A stretch of DNA of 64,000 nucleotides from Caldilineaceae bacterium. Its GTDB lineage: Bacteria > Chloroflexota > Anaerolineae > Caldilineales > Caldilineaceae. The position numbers and the translations under genes were made by a program. The stretch is from the NCBI GenBank assembly GCA_026645575.1, contig JAPKMW010000001.1, positions 124,001 through 188,000 on the forward strand, in the 5' to 3' direction. Within the stretch, counting starts at the first letter, position 1. Each line of letters begins with the position of its first letter. Below the pieces are notes generated by a model that saw nothing but the letters and a program-made list of their open reading frames with translations, was not told the DNA's origin and did not search any database. Of this stretch, positions 7,904-15,922 are shown in pieces.

Positions 7904-9190
7904 TTACAAAGCCATGGCCGCATGATAATAGTGCTCCAGTTGCGCCCCCACGGCATCCCAGGCATGAACACGTTCCACATAGGCGCGTCCGGCCTGACCC
8001 ATATGCGTCCGCCGCTCCGGTTGCGCCAGTAACGTCAGAATGGCTGTGGCAAATTCACTGGCGTCGGCGGCCAGAAGCAGGTCGCGCCCGCGCTCTGCTT
8101 GCAGCCCGGATGCAGCGGCGGGGCTGGCAATGACGGGCGTCCCACAAGCCATCGCCTCTAACACTTTGTTCTGAATGCCGGCGCCGTATAACACCGGCGC
8201 CACGGCGATGGTCGCCCGGCTGAGATAGGGCCGCATGGTCGGCACCGCGCCCGTCACCACTACGGCGCCGGGGGGGGCAGAGATCGTGGCGGCCAGCGCA
8301 CGCACTTCGGCCGGTGGATCTTTGCCCACCAGTTGCACCCGCACCGCCGGATCATGCGCCCAGACTTGTGGCATGATCTCTTGTACGAGATGAAGCGCCG
8401 CCGTGACATTGGCGTGGTAGCTCATCTTGCCGGAGAAGACCAGGGTCTTTTCCGCCTTCGTCTGGTCGTCCTGGTGGAATCCTTCCAAATCAACGCCATT
8501 GGGCAACACCGCCACCGGATCGGCTGCTTGGCTTTCCTGCCGCTGTGGCTTGCCGGCATAATGACGGCGCTGTTGGTCAGCGGCTGGTGCTAATTGCGCC
8601 AACGCCAGTAGCGCCAGGCGATCATTGGGGGAGGTGACCAACACCTGATCAAATTGTTGGAGCAACCATCCCTCATAACGACGCGTGCGCGCCAACTCCA
8701 GCGTGGTCATCAAACGACCGGAGCGACTGCGACTGCGCTCGGCTGCCTGGGCAAAGAGATAGCTGATACAATCCACACTGTCCCAGACCACCGGCGGCGC
8801 ACTGGATGTCGTGCTTACCGCCTGTCTGAGGGCCAGCCCATAGCGCGCCCCGCGCAGATGCTCGACATGAATTACGTCGAAACGGCGGTGCGTCACGAGT
8901 TGACGTAACTGGTGCGCCAAATGAGGCTGCCAACAGTAGGCGGCTTGCAGCGGGGCTTGTGAGGGCAGCGCTTGCACACAGTTCCACAGCGAACGCACCC
9001 TAGAGAGTGGATCTGCAATGATTTCAATCCCCAACGCTCCCAATGCGCCTAGCTCCTGGCGTTCCTGGTCATTCTGCCAAAGTGTCGCCAGGGTGATCGT
9101 ATGGCCGCGGCGCACCAATGTGCGCAACAATTCATAGGGACGGACCCGGATCGGGTTAGGGGTATACGGAACGACAAAAAGAATCTTCAT
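7904..9190 (-). CDS. Glycosyltransferase, GT4-like (GT-B fold)
   Basis: A 428-residue GT-B glycosyltransferase. The N-terminal domain starts MKILFVVPYTPNP; the C-terminal donor-binding domain has LVFSGKMSYHANV, the loop VVVTGAVPTMRPYLSRA, and the family's late motif GIQNKVLEAMACGTPVIAS, where the EX7E-type glutamates sit. The start is taken at 9190 because the longer frame (to 9283) adds 31 residues with no homologous look. It resembles the proteins at 9409-10665 and 54081-55331 in its N-terminus and in the late motif, so these are probably paralogues. Sugar specificity cannot be told. Confidence 0.87.
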   Translation of the reverse strand: MKILFVVPYTPNPIRVRPYELLRTLVRRGHTITLATLWQNDQERQELGALGALGIEIIADPLSRVRSLWNCVQALPSQAPLQAAYCWQPHLAHQLRQLVTHRRFDVIHVEHLRGARYGLALRQAVSTTSSAPPVVWDSVDCISYLFAQAAERSRSRSGRLMTTLELARTRRYEGWLLQQFDQVLVTSPNDRLALLALAQLAPAADQQRRHYAGKPQRQESQAADPVAVLPNGVDLEGFHQDDQTKAEKTLVFSGKMSYHANVTAALHLVQEIMPQVWAHDPAVRVQLVGKDPPAEVRALAATISAPPGAVVVTGAVPTMRPYLSRATIAVAPVLYGAGIQNKVLEAMACGTPVIASPAAASGLQAERGRDLLLAADASEFATAILTLLAQPERRTHMGQAGRAYVERVHAWDAVGAQLEHYYHAAMAL

Positions 9191-9361
9191 GGAATCAGTG
9201 TAACAAAAAGTCGTAAAGTCAGTTGTTTCAATATCTTGACAACTAAAAAAAGGTGTGGCTAGGAGTGGGCTGAGTAATGACAAAAGGGCGTGCGTTGTCG
9301 CGGTTTATAATTTTGTAACGGACTTGCCGGCTTTAGGCGCGCCGTAAAGGTAAACAGAAGC

Positions 9362-9435
9362 TATACCAACGAGCGCCAAGAAGGTACACTTTTTATACGA
9401 GTAATGGGTTACTTCTTGTGTTGCTCGTGAGTATA
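9362..9435. repeat. Palindromic element family A, 74-bp copy overlapping a gene end
   Basis: Terminal inverted repeats TATACCAACGAGC (9362-9374) and GCTCGTGAGTATA (9423-9435) enclose inner arms AAGAAGGT and ACTTCTT. The reverse complement matches the copy at 14612-14685 over its whole 74 bp with scattered differences. Its right part lies inside the next gene: the last eight residues and the stop codon of the glycosyltransferase ending at 9409 are read from the element. Confidence 0.75.
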
Positions 9436-10665
9436 GCGATAGATCTGATCCCACTGTCGGTAGACCTGTTGCCAATCATAATGAGCTTCAAACCACTGGC
9501 GGCCGGCAGCAGCCAATTGGTTGGCTTTCTGCGGGGATTGGAGTAATTGGAGCGTGCGCTCGGCAAAAGCGGTCGGCGTATCGGCAATCAAGATATTTTC
9601 TTCCGGGTGCGTGGCAATTCCCTCGGCCCCAATCGTTGTGCTGACCACCGGCATCCCCCATCGCCAACCGTCGATGATCTTAACCCGCATGCCGCCACCG
9701 GCCAGTAATGGCGCGACAAAAGCGGCTGTCTCAGCCAGGTAGGGTTCCACGCGCTCCACAAAGCCGGTGATCGCCAAATTTTGCGGTGGGATGCCCAACT
9801 TCTGTAGCGCTGGCGGCGGTTGCTTGCCGATCACCGTGAGAACGCTTTGGGGCGCTTGAGCCAACACTTGGGGAAAAACGTTTTCCGCAAACCAACAGAT
9901 CCCCTGGGCATTGGGCGGATAGTGCAACCCGCCCACAAAAGTGACGCGATGGGCGGCGGGCAGCCGTTGGATCGGGGGCTGCTCGGTGCTGTCGCCACAG
10001 ATCGGAATAATCGCGTCGCAAGGTGCGTGTTGCCCCAAGCGAAGGGCCTGCTGTTGCACCGCCTGATAATCTTCTTGGGTTACCCAGACCACACGGTCAA
10101 ACTGCTGACAAATTGCCACTTCATAGCGTGCCATCTTGCGCGCTTCCCACTGTAGCAACAGCCGTTTCGGCAGATTGGCATCATCACCAGCCAATCGTTC
10201 GGGAATCATAAAGACGGCGTTGTGTTGATCCAACACCACCTTGGCCCGTTGCCGGCGCTGTTGGCGTTGCGCCAGTAAGGCGTATGGCGCCATCCACAGT
10301 TGGTCAGCGTGAATGGCTGCAAAGGGCGCTTCGTTCCCGGTTTCACCTGCGCGTAGTAATTCATCGATTTTGCGCACCATAGCGCCATTCCAGTCGCGAG
10401 CAATGATAAAAGGTTGGTGGCTCAACAAACTGCGCAGGAGGTGATAGCCGTCGCGCAGTGGCGAACGTGGCATCGGCACTGTATGAACAGCCGTACAAAA
10501 GCGCTGTAGATGGGCCAACGCATCCGGCGTATCTGTGGCGCGCACAAAGGAAACCAGCGTGATCTCATGCTGTTGCGCCAGGTGGCGTAACACATAATAG
10601 GCGCGCACCTTTGGCCCGGCAGTAAGCGGATAGGGGAGTACTTGTGTAAAAAAGAGAATTTTCAT
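9409..10665 (-). CDS. Glycosyltransferase, GT4-like (GT-B fold), C-terminus read from a palindromic element
   Basis: A 418-residue GT-B protein beginning MKILFFTQVLPYPLTAGPKV. The C-terminal half shows the donor-site pattern VTFVGGLHYPPNAQGI, VEPYLAETAAFVAPLLAGGG and KIIDGWRWGMPVVSTTIGAEG. It starts 4 bp after the stop of the GT2 upstream, so they are probably cotranscribed. The last residues YTHEQHKK and the stop codon come from the palindromic element at 9362-9435, which suggests that insertion of the element replaced the original C-terminus; the fold itself is complete before that point. It is a likely paralogue of 7904-9190 and 54081-55331. Confidence 0.88.
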   Translation of the reverse strand: MKILFFTQVLPYPLTAGPKVRAYYVLRHLAQQHEITLVSFVRATDTPDALAHLQRFCTAVHTVPMPRSPLRDGYHLLRSLLSHQPFIIARDWNGAMVRKIDELLRAGETGNEAPFAAIHADQLWMAPYALLAQRQQRRQRAKVVLDQHNAVFMIPERLAGDDANLPKRLLLQWEARKMARYEVAICQQFDRVVWVTQEDYQAVQQQALRLGQHAPCDAIIPICGDSTEQPPIQRLPAAHRVTFVGGLHYPPNAQGICWFAENVFPQVLAQAPQSVLTVIGKQPPPALQKLGIPPQNLAITGFVERVEPYLAETAAFVAPLLAGGGMRVKIIDGWRWGMPVVSTTIGAEGIATHPEENILIADTPTAFAERTLQLLQSPQKANQLAAAGRQWFEAHYDWQQVYRQWDQIYRYTHEQHKK

Positions 10666-10669
10666 CCGG

Positions 10670-11641
10670 TTACATATTGGGTAAGGCCATGACCAAACGG
10701 CGATAGTGGTTGGCCAGCGTAAAGTGACGGCGCCGACGCTCTGGTGTTTCCAACCATGCGAAGGGTATCATCACCAGACGGAGCAAGGTTGCCCCCAAGA
10801 GAATCAACTTATATAGCACCGTGGCAACGGCGCCGTGATGTTTGCGAAAGTAGAGAATTTTGCTGCGGTAGAGCTGTAAGAACATGGGTAAGGCCGCTTG
10901 TCGCGTACTTTGCCCACCGTAGTGGATGATCATCGCTGCCGGTACAAAAAAGATTGGCCACCCCGCCCGGCGAATCCGTTGGCAGAGGTCCACCTCTTCC
11001 GTGTACATAAAATAAGCGGTGTCAAAGAAGCCAATCTGGTCGAGAACGACACGCCGTACCAGGAGCGCGGCGCCTTGGACAATATCAACCGCCCGTGGCT
11101 TATGGATTGACCAATTGTCCATCTGATAGACGCCAAAAGGGTAGAGCCGATCCAAATGCAACATCCGCCACAACTCACGCGTCAGCGTCGGGGCAGGGTA
11201 GCAAGAGGGTTGAAGCGATCCATCGGGATTTAGATAGCGCGCTCCGCCGACGCCGACATTGGGATGGGCTTCCATAAATTCTACCATTGTTGTCAATGCT
11301 TGCGCCAAAACCTTGGTGTCCGAATTTAATAACAAGATATACTTCCCTTGGGCAATGGACATCGCTTGGTTGTTTGCCGCCGCAAAGCCGACATTGGTCG
11401 TATTCCGGATCAATTGCACCCAAGGAAAGTGGGTTTGAATATGGTTTACACTATCATCGCTGGAGGCGTTATCAACTACCAGCGTTTCCACTTGTCCTGC
11501 TGGAAAGGCGGCGACTTCGACAGCCACCGACGCGAGGCACTCCGCCACCAGATCGCGCGTATTCCAGTTCACGATGATAATCGATAACAACTTTGCCGCG
11601 TTCGCCGGGGATGAGTGAATTTTCAACTGATGTGGAGCCAT
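10670..11641 (-). CDS. GT2 glycosyltransferase, rhamnosyltransferase (WbbL)-like
   Basis: A 323-residue GT-A fold enzyme. The nucleotide-sugar site is seen in SIIIVNWNTRDLVAECL and LVVDNASSDDS; the subgroup marker NVGFAAANNQ precedes the metal-binding NSDT; TEEVDLCQRIRRAGW is the acceptor-side motif with the catalytic base. This layout is typical of WbbL-like transferases that add rhamnose or related deoxysugars to a growing chain. A hydrophobic stretch near residues 270-290 may bind the membrane. It lies between an O-antigen-ligase-like gene and a GT4 gene with short gaps on both sides. Confidence 0.88.
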   Translation of the reverse strand: MAPHQLKIHSSPANAAKLLSIIIVNWNTRDLVAECLASVAVEVAAFPAGQVETLVVDNASSDDSVNHIQTHFPWVQLIRNTTNVGFAAANNQAMSIAQGKYILLLNSDTKVLAQALTTMVEFMEAHPNVGVGGARYLNPDGSLQPSCYPAPTLTRELWRMLHLDRLYPFGVYQMDNWSIHKPRAVDIVQGAALLVRRVVLDQIGFFDTAYFMYTEEVDLCQRIRRAGWPIFFVPAAMIIHYGGQSTRQAALPMFLQLYRSKILYFRKHHGAVATVLYKLILLGATLLRLVMIPFAWLETPERRRRHFTLANHYRRLVMALPNM

Positions 11642-11660
11642 ATCAACCTTATCTTGTGCT

Positions 11661-13067
11661 TTATGTTGTTCGATGTGTTATAGGTGGTTGCCGGTACTTC
11701 CGTTCTAACACCAGTAACCCGCCCAAGAAGAGCCAGGGCAAAATACTCGACCGGACGCCGAACAAGCCGACATTGTAAACAAAGGGCAGCACCCAATCGC
11801 CAAAGGCGCCGGCAGCGATAGTCGCCACCCATCCGGCCAGCGCGCCATAGACGTAGGCTTTTTCAAAGCCCTCCGCGACCCGATTACGCAGCCGCCAACC
11901 CAGCCAACCAATAGCGAGCATCAACCAGAGGTAGGCAAACAAGCCCAGAAAGCCGGTTTGGGCAATCAGGTCCACATATTGGTTGTGGGAATTGAAATTG
12001 ACAGCATAGCCGCGAATGCGAAAGAGTGGCGTATACCAGTAGTAGTTCGCTGGCCCCAAACCTAAAACTGGGTTGGCTTTGATGATCTCACCGACAATAC
12101 TCCAGGCGTCAAGGCGGGTTGTGTAGCTATATTCGTCACTGGCAACCGCGCTTTGAATCAGGTTAAGGGCTGGTATAAGACCAAAGGGCGCCAGCAGATA
12201 ACCGAAGCGCCACGAGCGCAGCAATAAGAGCGCCCCGACACTGATCAACGCCGGCATCCATCCCGATTTCCAGTCGCCATTCATACCATAGGCCACATAG
12301 AAGGTCATCGCTACGACGCCCAGGAGCGCAATTCGCCAGCCGAACAAGAGCCGGCGATTGAAGAGCGCCTGGCTAAAGGCCAACGTGACCACCCATGTCC
12401 AAAACATGCTGGTGGTAGCCCCATCCTGGTAGAGGCGGCTGATATAGTGCCCCAGCCGTGGCACAATCCAACTGACCATGTGTAAAGTGCCATAGACGAT
12501 CACCGCGACTGTGAGCAGCGCCAGCCAACGGCTCTCTTTGATTTGGTGGCCAACTAGCAGCAAACCGGCGATTGAGGTGACAAAGACCATAAAACCGCCG
12601 ATTTGGGCGCTCATGGGGGCGGCCTGTGTGCGATACCAGGAGATCTGACCGATGACCAAGGCCAACGTTGCTACGACCAGCAACAACAAAGCCGGGCGTG
12701 TCACTTGGACAAAGTCGAATTGTATGTCGCCTTGCTTAATAATCATGCTCAGGAACCACAGCATCGTGAGGAAAAGAATCCCCAACATGGTCAAGTTGAC
12801 GCCACCCGGCCCATTAAACGGAATGATCATCCCGCCCAGCAGCGACAGGAGTACCCCTAATCCCGGTTGGCGCAAGAAAAGTAGGGCGACGCCAACACCC
12901 AATGGCAATGCCAGATAGAGCATGGAGGTGCGCACTCCCACGACCAAGCTGGCAAGTAGGACGGCGCTAATAATGCCCCATGTGGCGATCTGATGTGGGT
13001 TCAGGCCATAACGGCGAGCAAGGATGACAAGATTAAATTCCGGTAGCGAACGTAGCGCACTGATCAT
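11661..13067 (-). CDS. O-antigen ligase/polymerase-like membrane protein (Wzy_C family)
   Basis: A 468-residue protein with about eleven membrane helices and one large external loop. That loop contains LDAWSIVGEIIKANPVLGLG and FNSHNQYVDLIAQTGFLGLF; the His in NSHNQY is the position conserved in WaaL ligases and Wzy polymerases. It should join or polymerise lipid-linked glycans on the outer face. The ATG at 13067 follows a G-rich ribosome-binding stretch. A second member of the family, with TPRs, is at 39339-41015. Ligase and polymerase cannot be separated by sequence; in a cell without LPS the acceptor might be an S-layer protein or wall polymer. Confidence 0.85.
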   Translation of the reverse strand: MISALRSLPEFNLVILARRYGLNPHQIATWGIISAVLLASLVVGVRTSMLYLALPLGVGVALLFLRQPGLGVLLSLLGGMIIPFNGPGGVNLTMLGILFLTMLWFLSMIIKQGDIQFDFVQVTRPALLLLVVATLALVIGQISWYRTQAAPMSAQIGGFMVFVTSIAGLLLVGHQIKESRWLALLTVAVIVYGTLHMVSWIVPRLGHYISRLYQDGATTSMFWTWVVTLAFSQALFNRRLLFGWRIALLGVVAMTFYVAYGMNGDWKSGWMPALISVGALLLLRSWRFGYLLAPFGLIPALNLIQSAVASDEYSYTTRLDAWSIVGEIIKANPVLGLGPANYYWYTPLFRIRGYAVNFNSHNQYVDLIAQTGFLGLFAYLWLMLAIGWLGWRLRNRVAEGFEKAYVYGALAGWVATIAAGAFGDWVLPFVYNVGLFGVRSSILPWLFLGGLLVLERKYRQPPITHRTT

Positions 13068-13089
13068 GAACCCCCCCCTTGGCGGCGAT

Positions 13090-14427
13090 CTATTGTTCCG
13101 CTGCCACCACGCGCCACAGGGCTTGCCGCATCGCCGCTCGCAGCCGGTATTCCCAGGAGCGCACCCGCAGCTCGATCCCTCCTTGCTGTTTATCGGGGGC
13201 TAGTTTCGGATGTTGCACCCAACTGCGGATGGCGTTCGTCGTATTGGCAAAGGAGAGATCGCCAGTGGCAAAGTCATACGCCGTCTTCGCCATCATGTTG
13301 CGCAGGGTGCGATCCTTGGCCAGACGCACCAATTGCTCCCCCATCGTCTGCCAGTCGCCTACGGCAAAGGTCAAGGCGGCGTTGTGGTCGCGCAACAGGT
13401 AGCTCAATTCAGCGCCCAGGCTAGTGACAACCGGCAGCCCGCTGGCAATCATCTCGACCAGACGGGTGCGTGTGCCATACAACGTTTCGTAATGGAGGGC
13501 GTCAATGTTGATGCCGACATCACTTTCTTGGTAGAAGCGCGGCATTTCCGCCCAAGGACGCCAGCCTAACATATGAAAACGCTCGCGGTAGGGGGATTGA
13601 TCGATCAACTTGAGTAGATGAGTATAGACATTGTCGGGCGCTTCGTAGGTATTGGCCCCAACCGACACATAGTGCAAATTCGGCGCCTGCACCATTGCCG
13701 AGGTCAGCGCCTTGTAGAGCGTTTCGACATCGGTCCAGGTGTTATACCCGCCGCACCAGAGAACTACAAAGGCTTCTTCGTCAATCCCATGACCGGCCAA
13801 CAAGGTCCGCGCGTGTTGGCGGGGAATGGTCGCCGGTCGTCCTGGCGGCGAGCCGGGGGGAACCGTGCGGACAAATTCATAGCCAAAGGTGCTGTAGTTG
13901 AGTCGCCCGACCATTGCTAATTCGCCCACCATCATATGCTGTTGGGGTAGACCGCAGCCGGAGAAAACATCCCCTTTTTGCGCCACCGCACGCATAAAGC
14001 CAATCGACGTATCCATCCCGCGATCCGAACGCGCGCGAAATGCGGCGGCCTGCATGATGGTCAACATATCGCCGTAGATGTCCATCCAGATCGGGCAGTG
14101 GGTGCGCAACTTGGTGGCATACAGACAGTGGCTGAAGTTAACCGCCACTACACAGTCCGGTTTGAATTCGTCATGGATGCGTTGTAACTGTGTAACCCAA
14201 CCCTTTTGTCCAAAGTTGACCGGTTTGTAGAGTAACTGACTCTGCCAGGCCGACGGGATCAGCGCCGGATCGCCCGTTTCCCCGCGTGCCCCAGCACAGA
14301 GACAAACCTTATGCCCATCTTCCAACAACGGTTCGAGAAATTGCCAGGTGCGGTAGTGGGCAGCCTCGATTTTGATATTTTGCACAAGTTGTGGCGGATG
14401 ATAGCCAAGGAGTAGAATTTTTGCCAT
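13090..14427 (-). CDS. Glycosyltransferase, GT-B fold, diverged
   Basis: A 445-residue protein starting MAKILLLGYHPPQLVQN. The N-terminal half is unusual for GT4 enzymes (long insert around residues 110-190), but the C-terminal half has the donor-site features VLWCGGYNTWTDVETLY, HMLGWRPWAEMPRFYQESDV and YGTRTRLVEMIASGLPVVTS with ELSYLL. It ends 22 bp upstream of the O-antigen-ligase-like gene. It stands first in a leftward run of genes after a 327-bp gap that holds two repeat elements. Substrate unknown. Confidence 0.8.
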   Translation of the reverse strand: MAKILLLGYHPPQLVQNIKIEAAHYRTWQFLEPLLEDGHKVCLCAGARGETGDPALIPSAWQSQLLYKPVNFGQKGWVTQLQRIHDEFKPDCVVAVNFSHCLYATKLRTHCPIWMDIYGDMLTIMQAAAFRARSDRGMDTSIGFMRAVAQKGDVFSGCGLPQQHMMVGELAMVGRLNYSTFGYEFVRTVPPGSPPGRPATIPRQHARTLLAGHGIDEEAFVVLWCGGYNTWTDVETLYKALTSAMVQAPNLHYVSVGANTYEAPDNVYTHLLKLIDQSPYRERFHMLGWRPWAEMPRFYQESDVGINIDALHYETLYGTRTRLVEMIASGLPVVTSLGAELSYLLRDHNAALTFAVGDWQTMGEQLVRLAKDRTLRNMMAKTAYDFATGDLSFANTTNAIRSWVQHPKLAPDKQQGGIELRVRSWEYRLRAAMRQALWRVVAAEQ

Positions 14428-14611
14428 CGGTTCTTGCTAGTTCTTATGGTGATTTAGAATTGTCTGCACGGTTAGGGGCTGCAATACATTTTGCTGTAAA
14501 ATCGTCGAATTGAGTGTTTCAATTACCTGTCGATTTTTGCCAAAAGTCCAGAACGGTCAGCAGCCCCACGGCGGCGCTTCTTGCGACAGGGCGCCCCGCC
14601 TTGTCGCCTTG

Positions 14612-14685
14612 TATACTCACGAGCAGCATAAGAAGTCACCCATTCCTTCTGTAAAAAGTGCTACTTCTTGGCGCTCGTGAATATA
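14612..14685. repeat. Palindromic element family A, 74-bp copy
   Basis: Terminal inverted repeats TATACTCACGAGC (14612-14624) and GCTCGTGAATATA (14673-14685) differ from perfect pairing at one position. Inner arms AAGAAGT and ACTTCTT also pair. It has the same length as the copy at 9362-9435 and is its near reverse complement. Confidence 0.78.
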
Positions 14686-14740
14686 GGCTAATCCACAAAA
14701 TGGCTTACCCCTACGGGATGATATTTTATTGCTTGGAATA
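14684..14740. repeat. Dispersed element family B, short-core copy
   Basis: The left end GGCTAATCCACAAAAT and right end ATTTTATTGCTTGGAATA are shared with 53813-53899. Here the core is short (CTTACCCCTACGGGATG), whereas the other copy has a longer hairpin inserted at this point. Confidence 0.65.
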
Positions 14741-14754
14741 GGCATGTAGAGCAA

Positions 14755-15792
14755 TTAAAGATGCTGAAAGAGCGCTTGATTGGCCTGAATCCATGTAAAG
14801 AGTTTTTGGCTCCCCTGGTGAATCGAGACCTTGGGTTCCCATCCTAGCTCTGCTTTGGCTTTCCGAATATCACTGATATAGACCGGCTGATCGCCTGGGC
14901 GCCAGTCGGTCTTGCGCACCGAAATCGCCTTGCCAAGATATTGCTGGAGTAACTGCCCGAATTCACACCAGACGCTGATCGTATTTTCCGGCCCGCCCCC
15001 GATGTTATAGACGCGCCCGACAGCCTGGTCAATGTTGCACACAATGGCGTCATAGGCATCGAGCAGATCGTCAATAAAGAGCGCGTCGCGCACCTGTTTA
15101 CCATTGCCGTAGATTGAAATGGGACGACCCTTGAGTGCAGCAATGGTAAACCAGGCCAGCCACCCCTGATCTTCAATGCCGAACTGGCGATAGCCATAAA
15201 TACAACTTTGGCGGGCGACCACGGTGCGCACCTGGTAGATACGGGCATAGTCGCGCGTATACTGGTCGCCGCTTCCCTTAGAGCAACCGTAGGGGGAATG
15301 AAAATCGAGCGCCTGTGTTTCGGGGATGCCATAGGGCAAATCGGCGTAGGTATAACGGGTTTCCTCTTCGACAATGCGAATCTCCTCCATGCCGCCATAG
15401 ACCTTATTGGTGCTGGCATAGATTAGAATCGGATCATCAGCCGCCAAGCGCGCGGCTTCCAATACATTGAAGGTGCCCAACGCGTTGGCCTCAAAATCCT
15501 GGCGCGGGTTGTACACCGAGGTGGTGACAGCGACTTGACCAGCCAGATGATAGATCCGCTGTACATGCTGGGCCGCGTTTTGCAACCGTTGGGCATCGGC
15601 CAGTTCACCTTCAGTCAAACAGAAGGCGTTGGCGCCATGTTTTGTGCGCAGCCATTGCAGATTTTGGTGACAGCCAGCGCGCGAAAGGTTATCATAAATA
15701 ATCACTTCGTGGCCTTGCGTTAACAACCGATCCACCAAATTCGAGCCGATAAAGCCGGCGCCGCCTGTGACTAAAATCCGTTCTGTTTTCAA
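14755..15792 (-). CDS. NAD-dependent epimerase/dehydratase, CDP-paratose 2-epimerase-like
   Basis: A 345-residue extended SDR. The NAD loop is GGAGFIGSNLVDRL near the N-terminus, and the catalytic Tyr and Lys are in YGCSKGSGDQYTRDY, with the Ser/Thr in YASTNKVYG. The stretch ARQSCIYGYRQFGIEDQGW is typical of CDP-paratose (tyvelose) 2-epimerases, which interconvert paratose and tyvelose; many glycan loci use homologues on other sugars. The start codon is TTG at 15792, preceded by GGAG nine bases upstream, and no longer start exists because the NAD motif begins at residue 9. No CDP-sugar 4,6-dehydratase is nearby, so the true substrate is uncertain. Confidence 0.85.
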   Translation of the reverse strand: MKTERILVTGGAGFIGSNLVDRLLTQGHEVIIYDNLSRAGCHQNLQWLRTKHGANAFCLTEGELADAQRLQNAAQHVQRIYHLAGQVAVTTSVYNPRQDFEANALGTFNVLEAARLAADDPILIYASTNKVYGGMEEIRIVEEETRYTYADLPYGIPETQALDFHSPYGCSKGSGDQYTRDYARIYQVRTVVARQSCIYGYRQFGIEDQGWLAWFTIAALKGRPISIYGNGKQVRDALFIDDLLDAYDAIVCNIDQAVGRVYNIGGGPENTISVWCEFGQLLQQYLGKAISVRKTDWRPGDQPVYISDIRKAKAELGWEPKVSIHQGSQKLFTWIQANQALFQHL

Positions 15793-15854
15793 AAGACCAC
15801 TCTCCGTCTTTTCTATAACATATCAAAGATTGTACAAATGTAACGACCAAGCCC

Positions 15855-15885
15855 GCGCCTAGCCGGTCACGGACCGGCTAGGCGC
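15855..15885. terminator. 14-bp hairpin between glycosyltransferase and epimerase genes
   Basis: Arms GCGCCTAGCCGGTC (15855-15868) and GACCGGCTAGGCGC (15872-15885) pair perfectly around a 3-nt loop. It lies downstream of the glycosyltransferase ending at 15923. No T-run follows on either strand. Confidence 0.45.
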
Positions 15886-15922
15886 TTGGCAGTTACGTGC
15901 AAATCTTCATTTCGATCTGTAA

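Larger units (their letters stand above)
14428..14754. other. Intergenic region carrying a hairpin and two dispersed repeats
   Basis: No gene is seen. The gap holds a 10-bp hairpin with one mismatch (GCGACAGGGC 14583-14592 / GCCTTGTCGC 14598-14607), a full copy of palindromic element A (14612-14685) and, overlapping its right edge, a copy of element B (14684-14740). I could not point to a clear promoter for the gene at 13090-14427. Confidence 0.6.
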
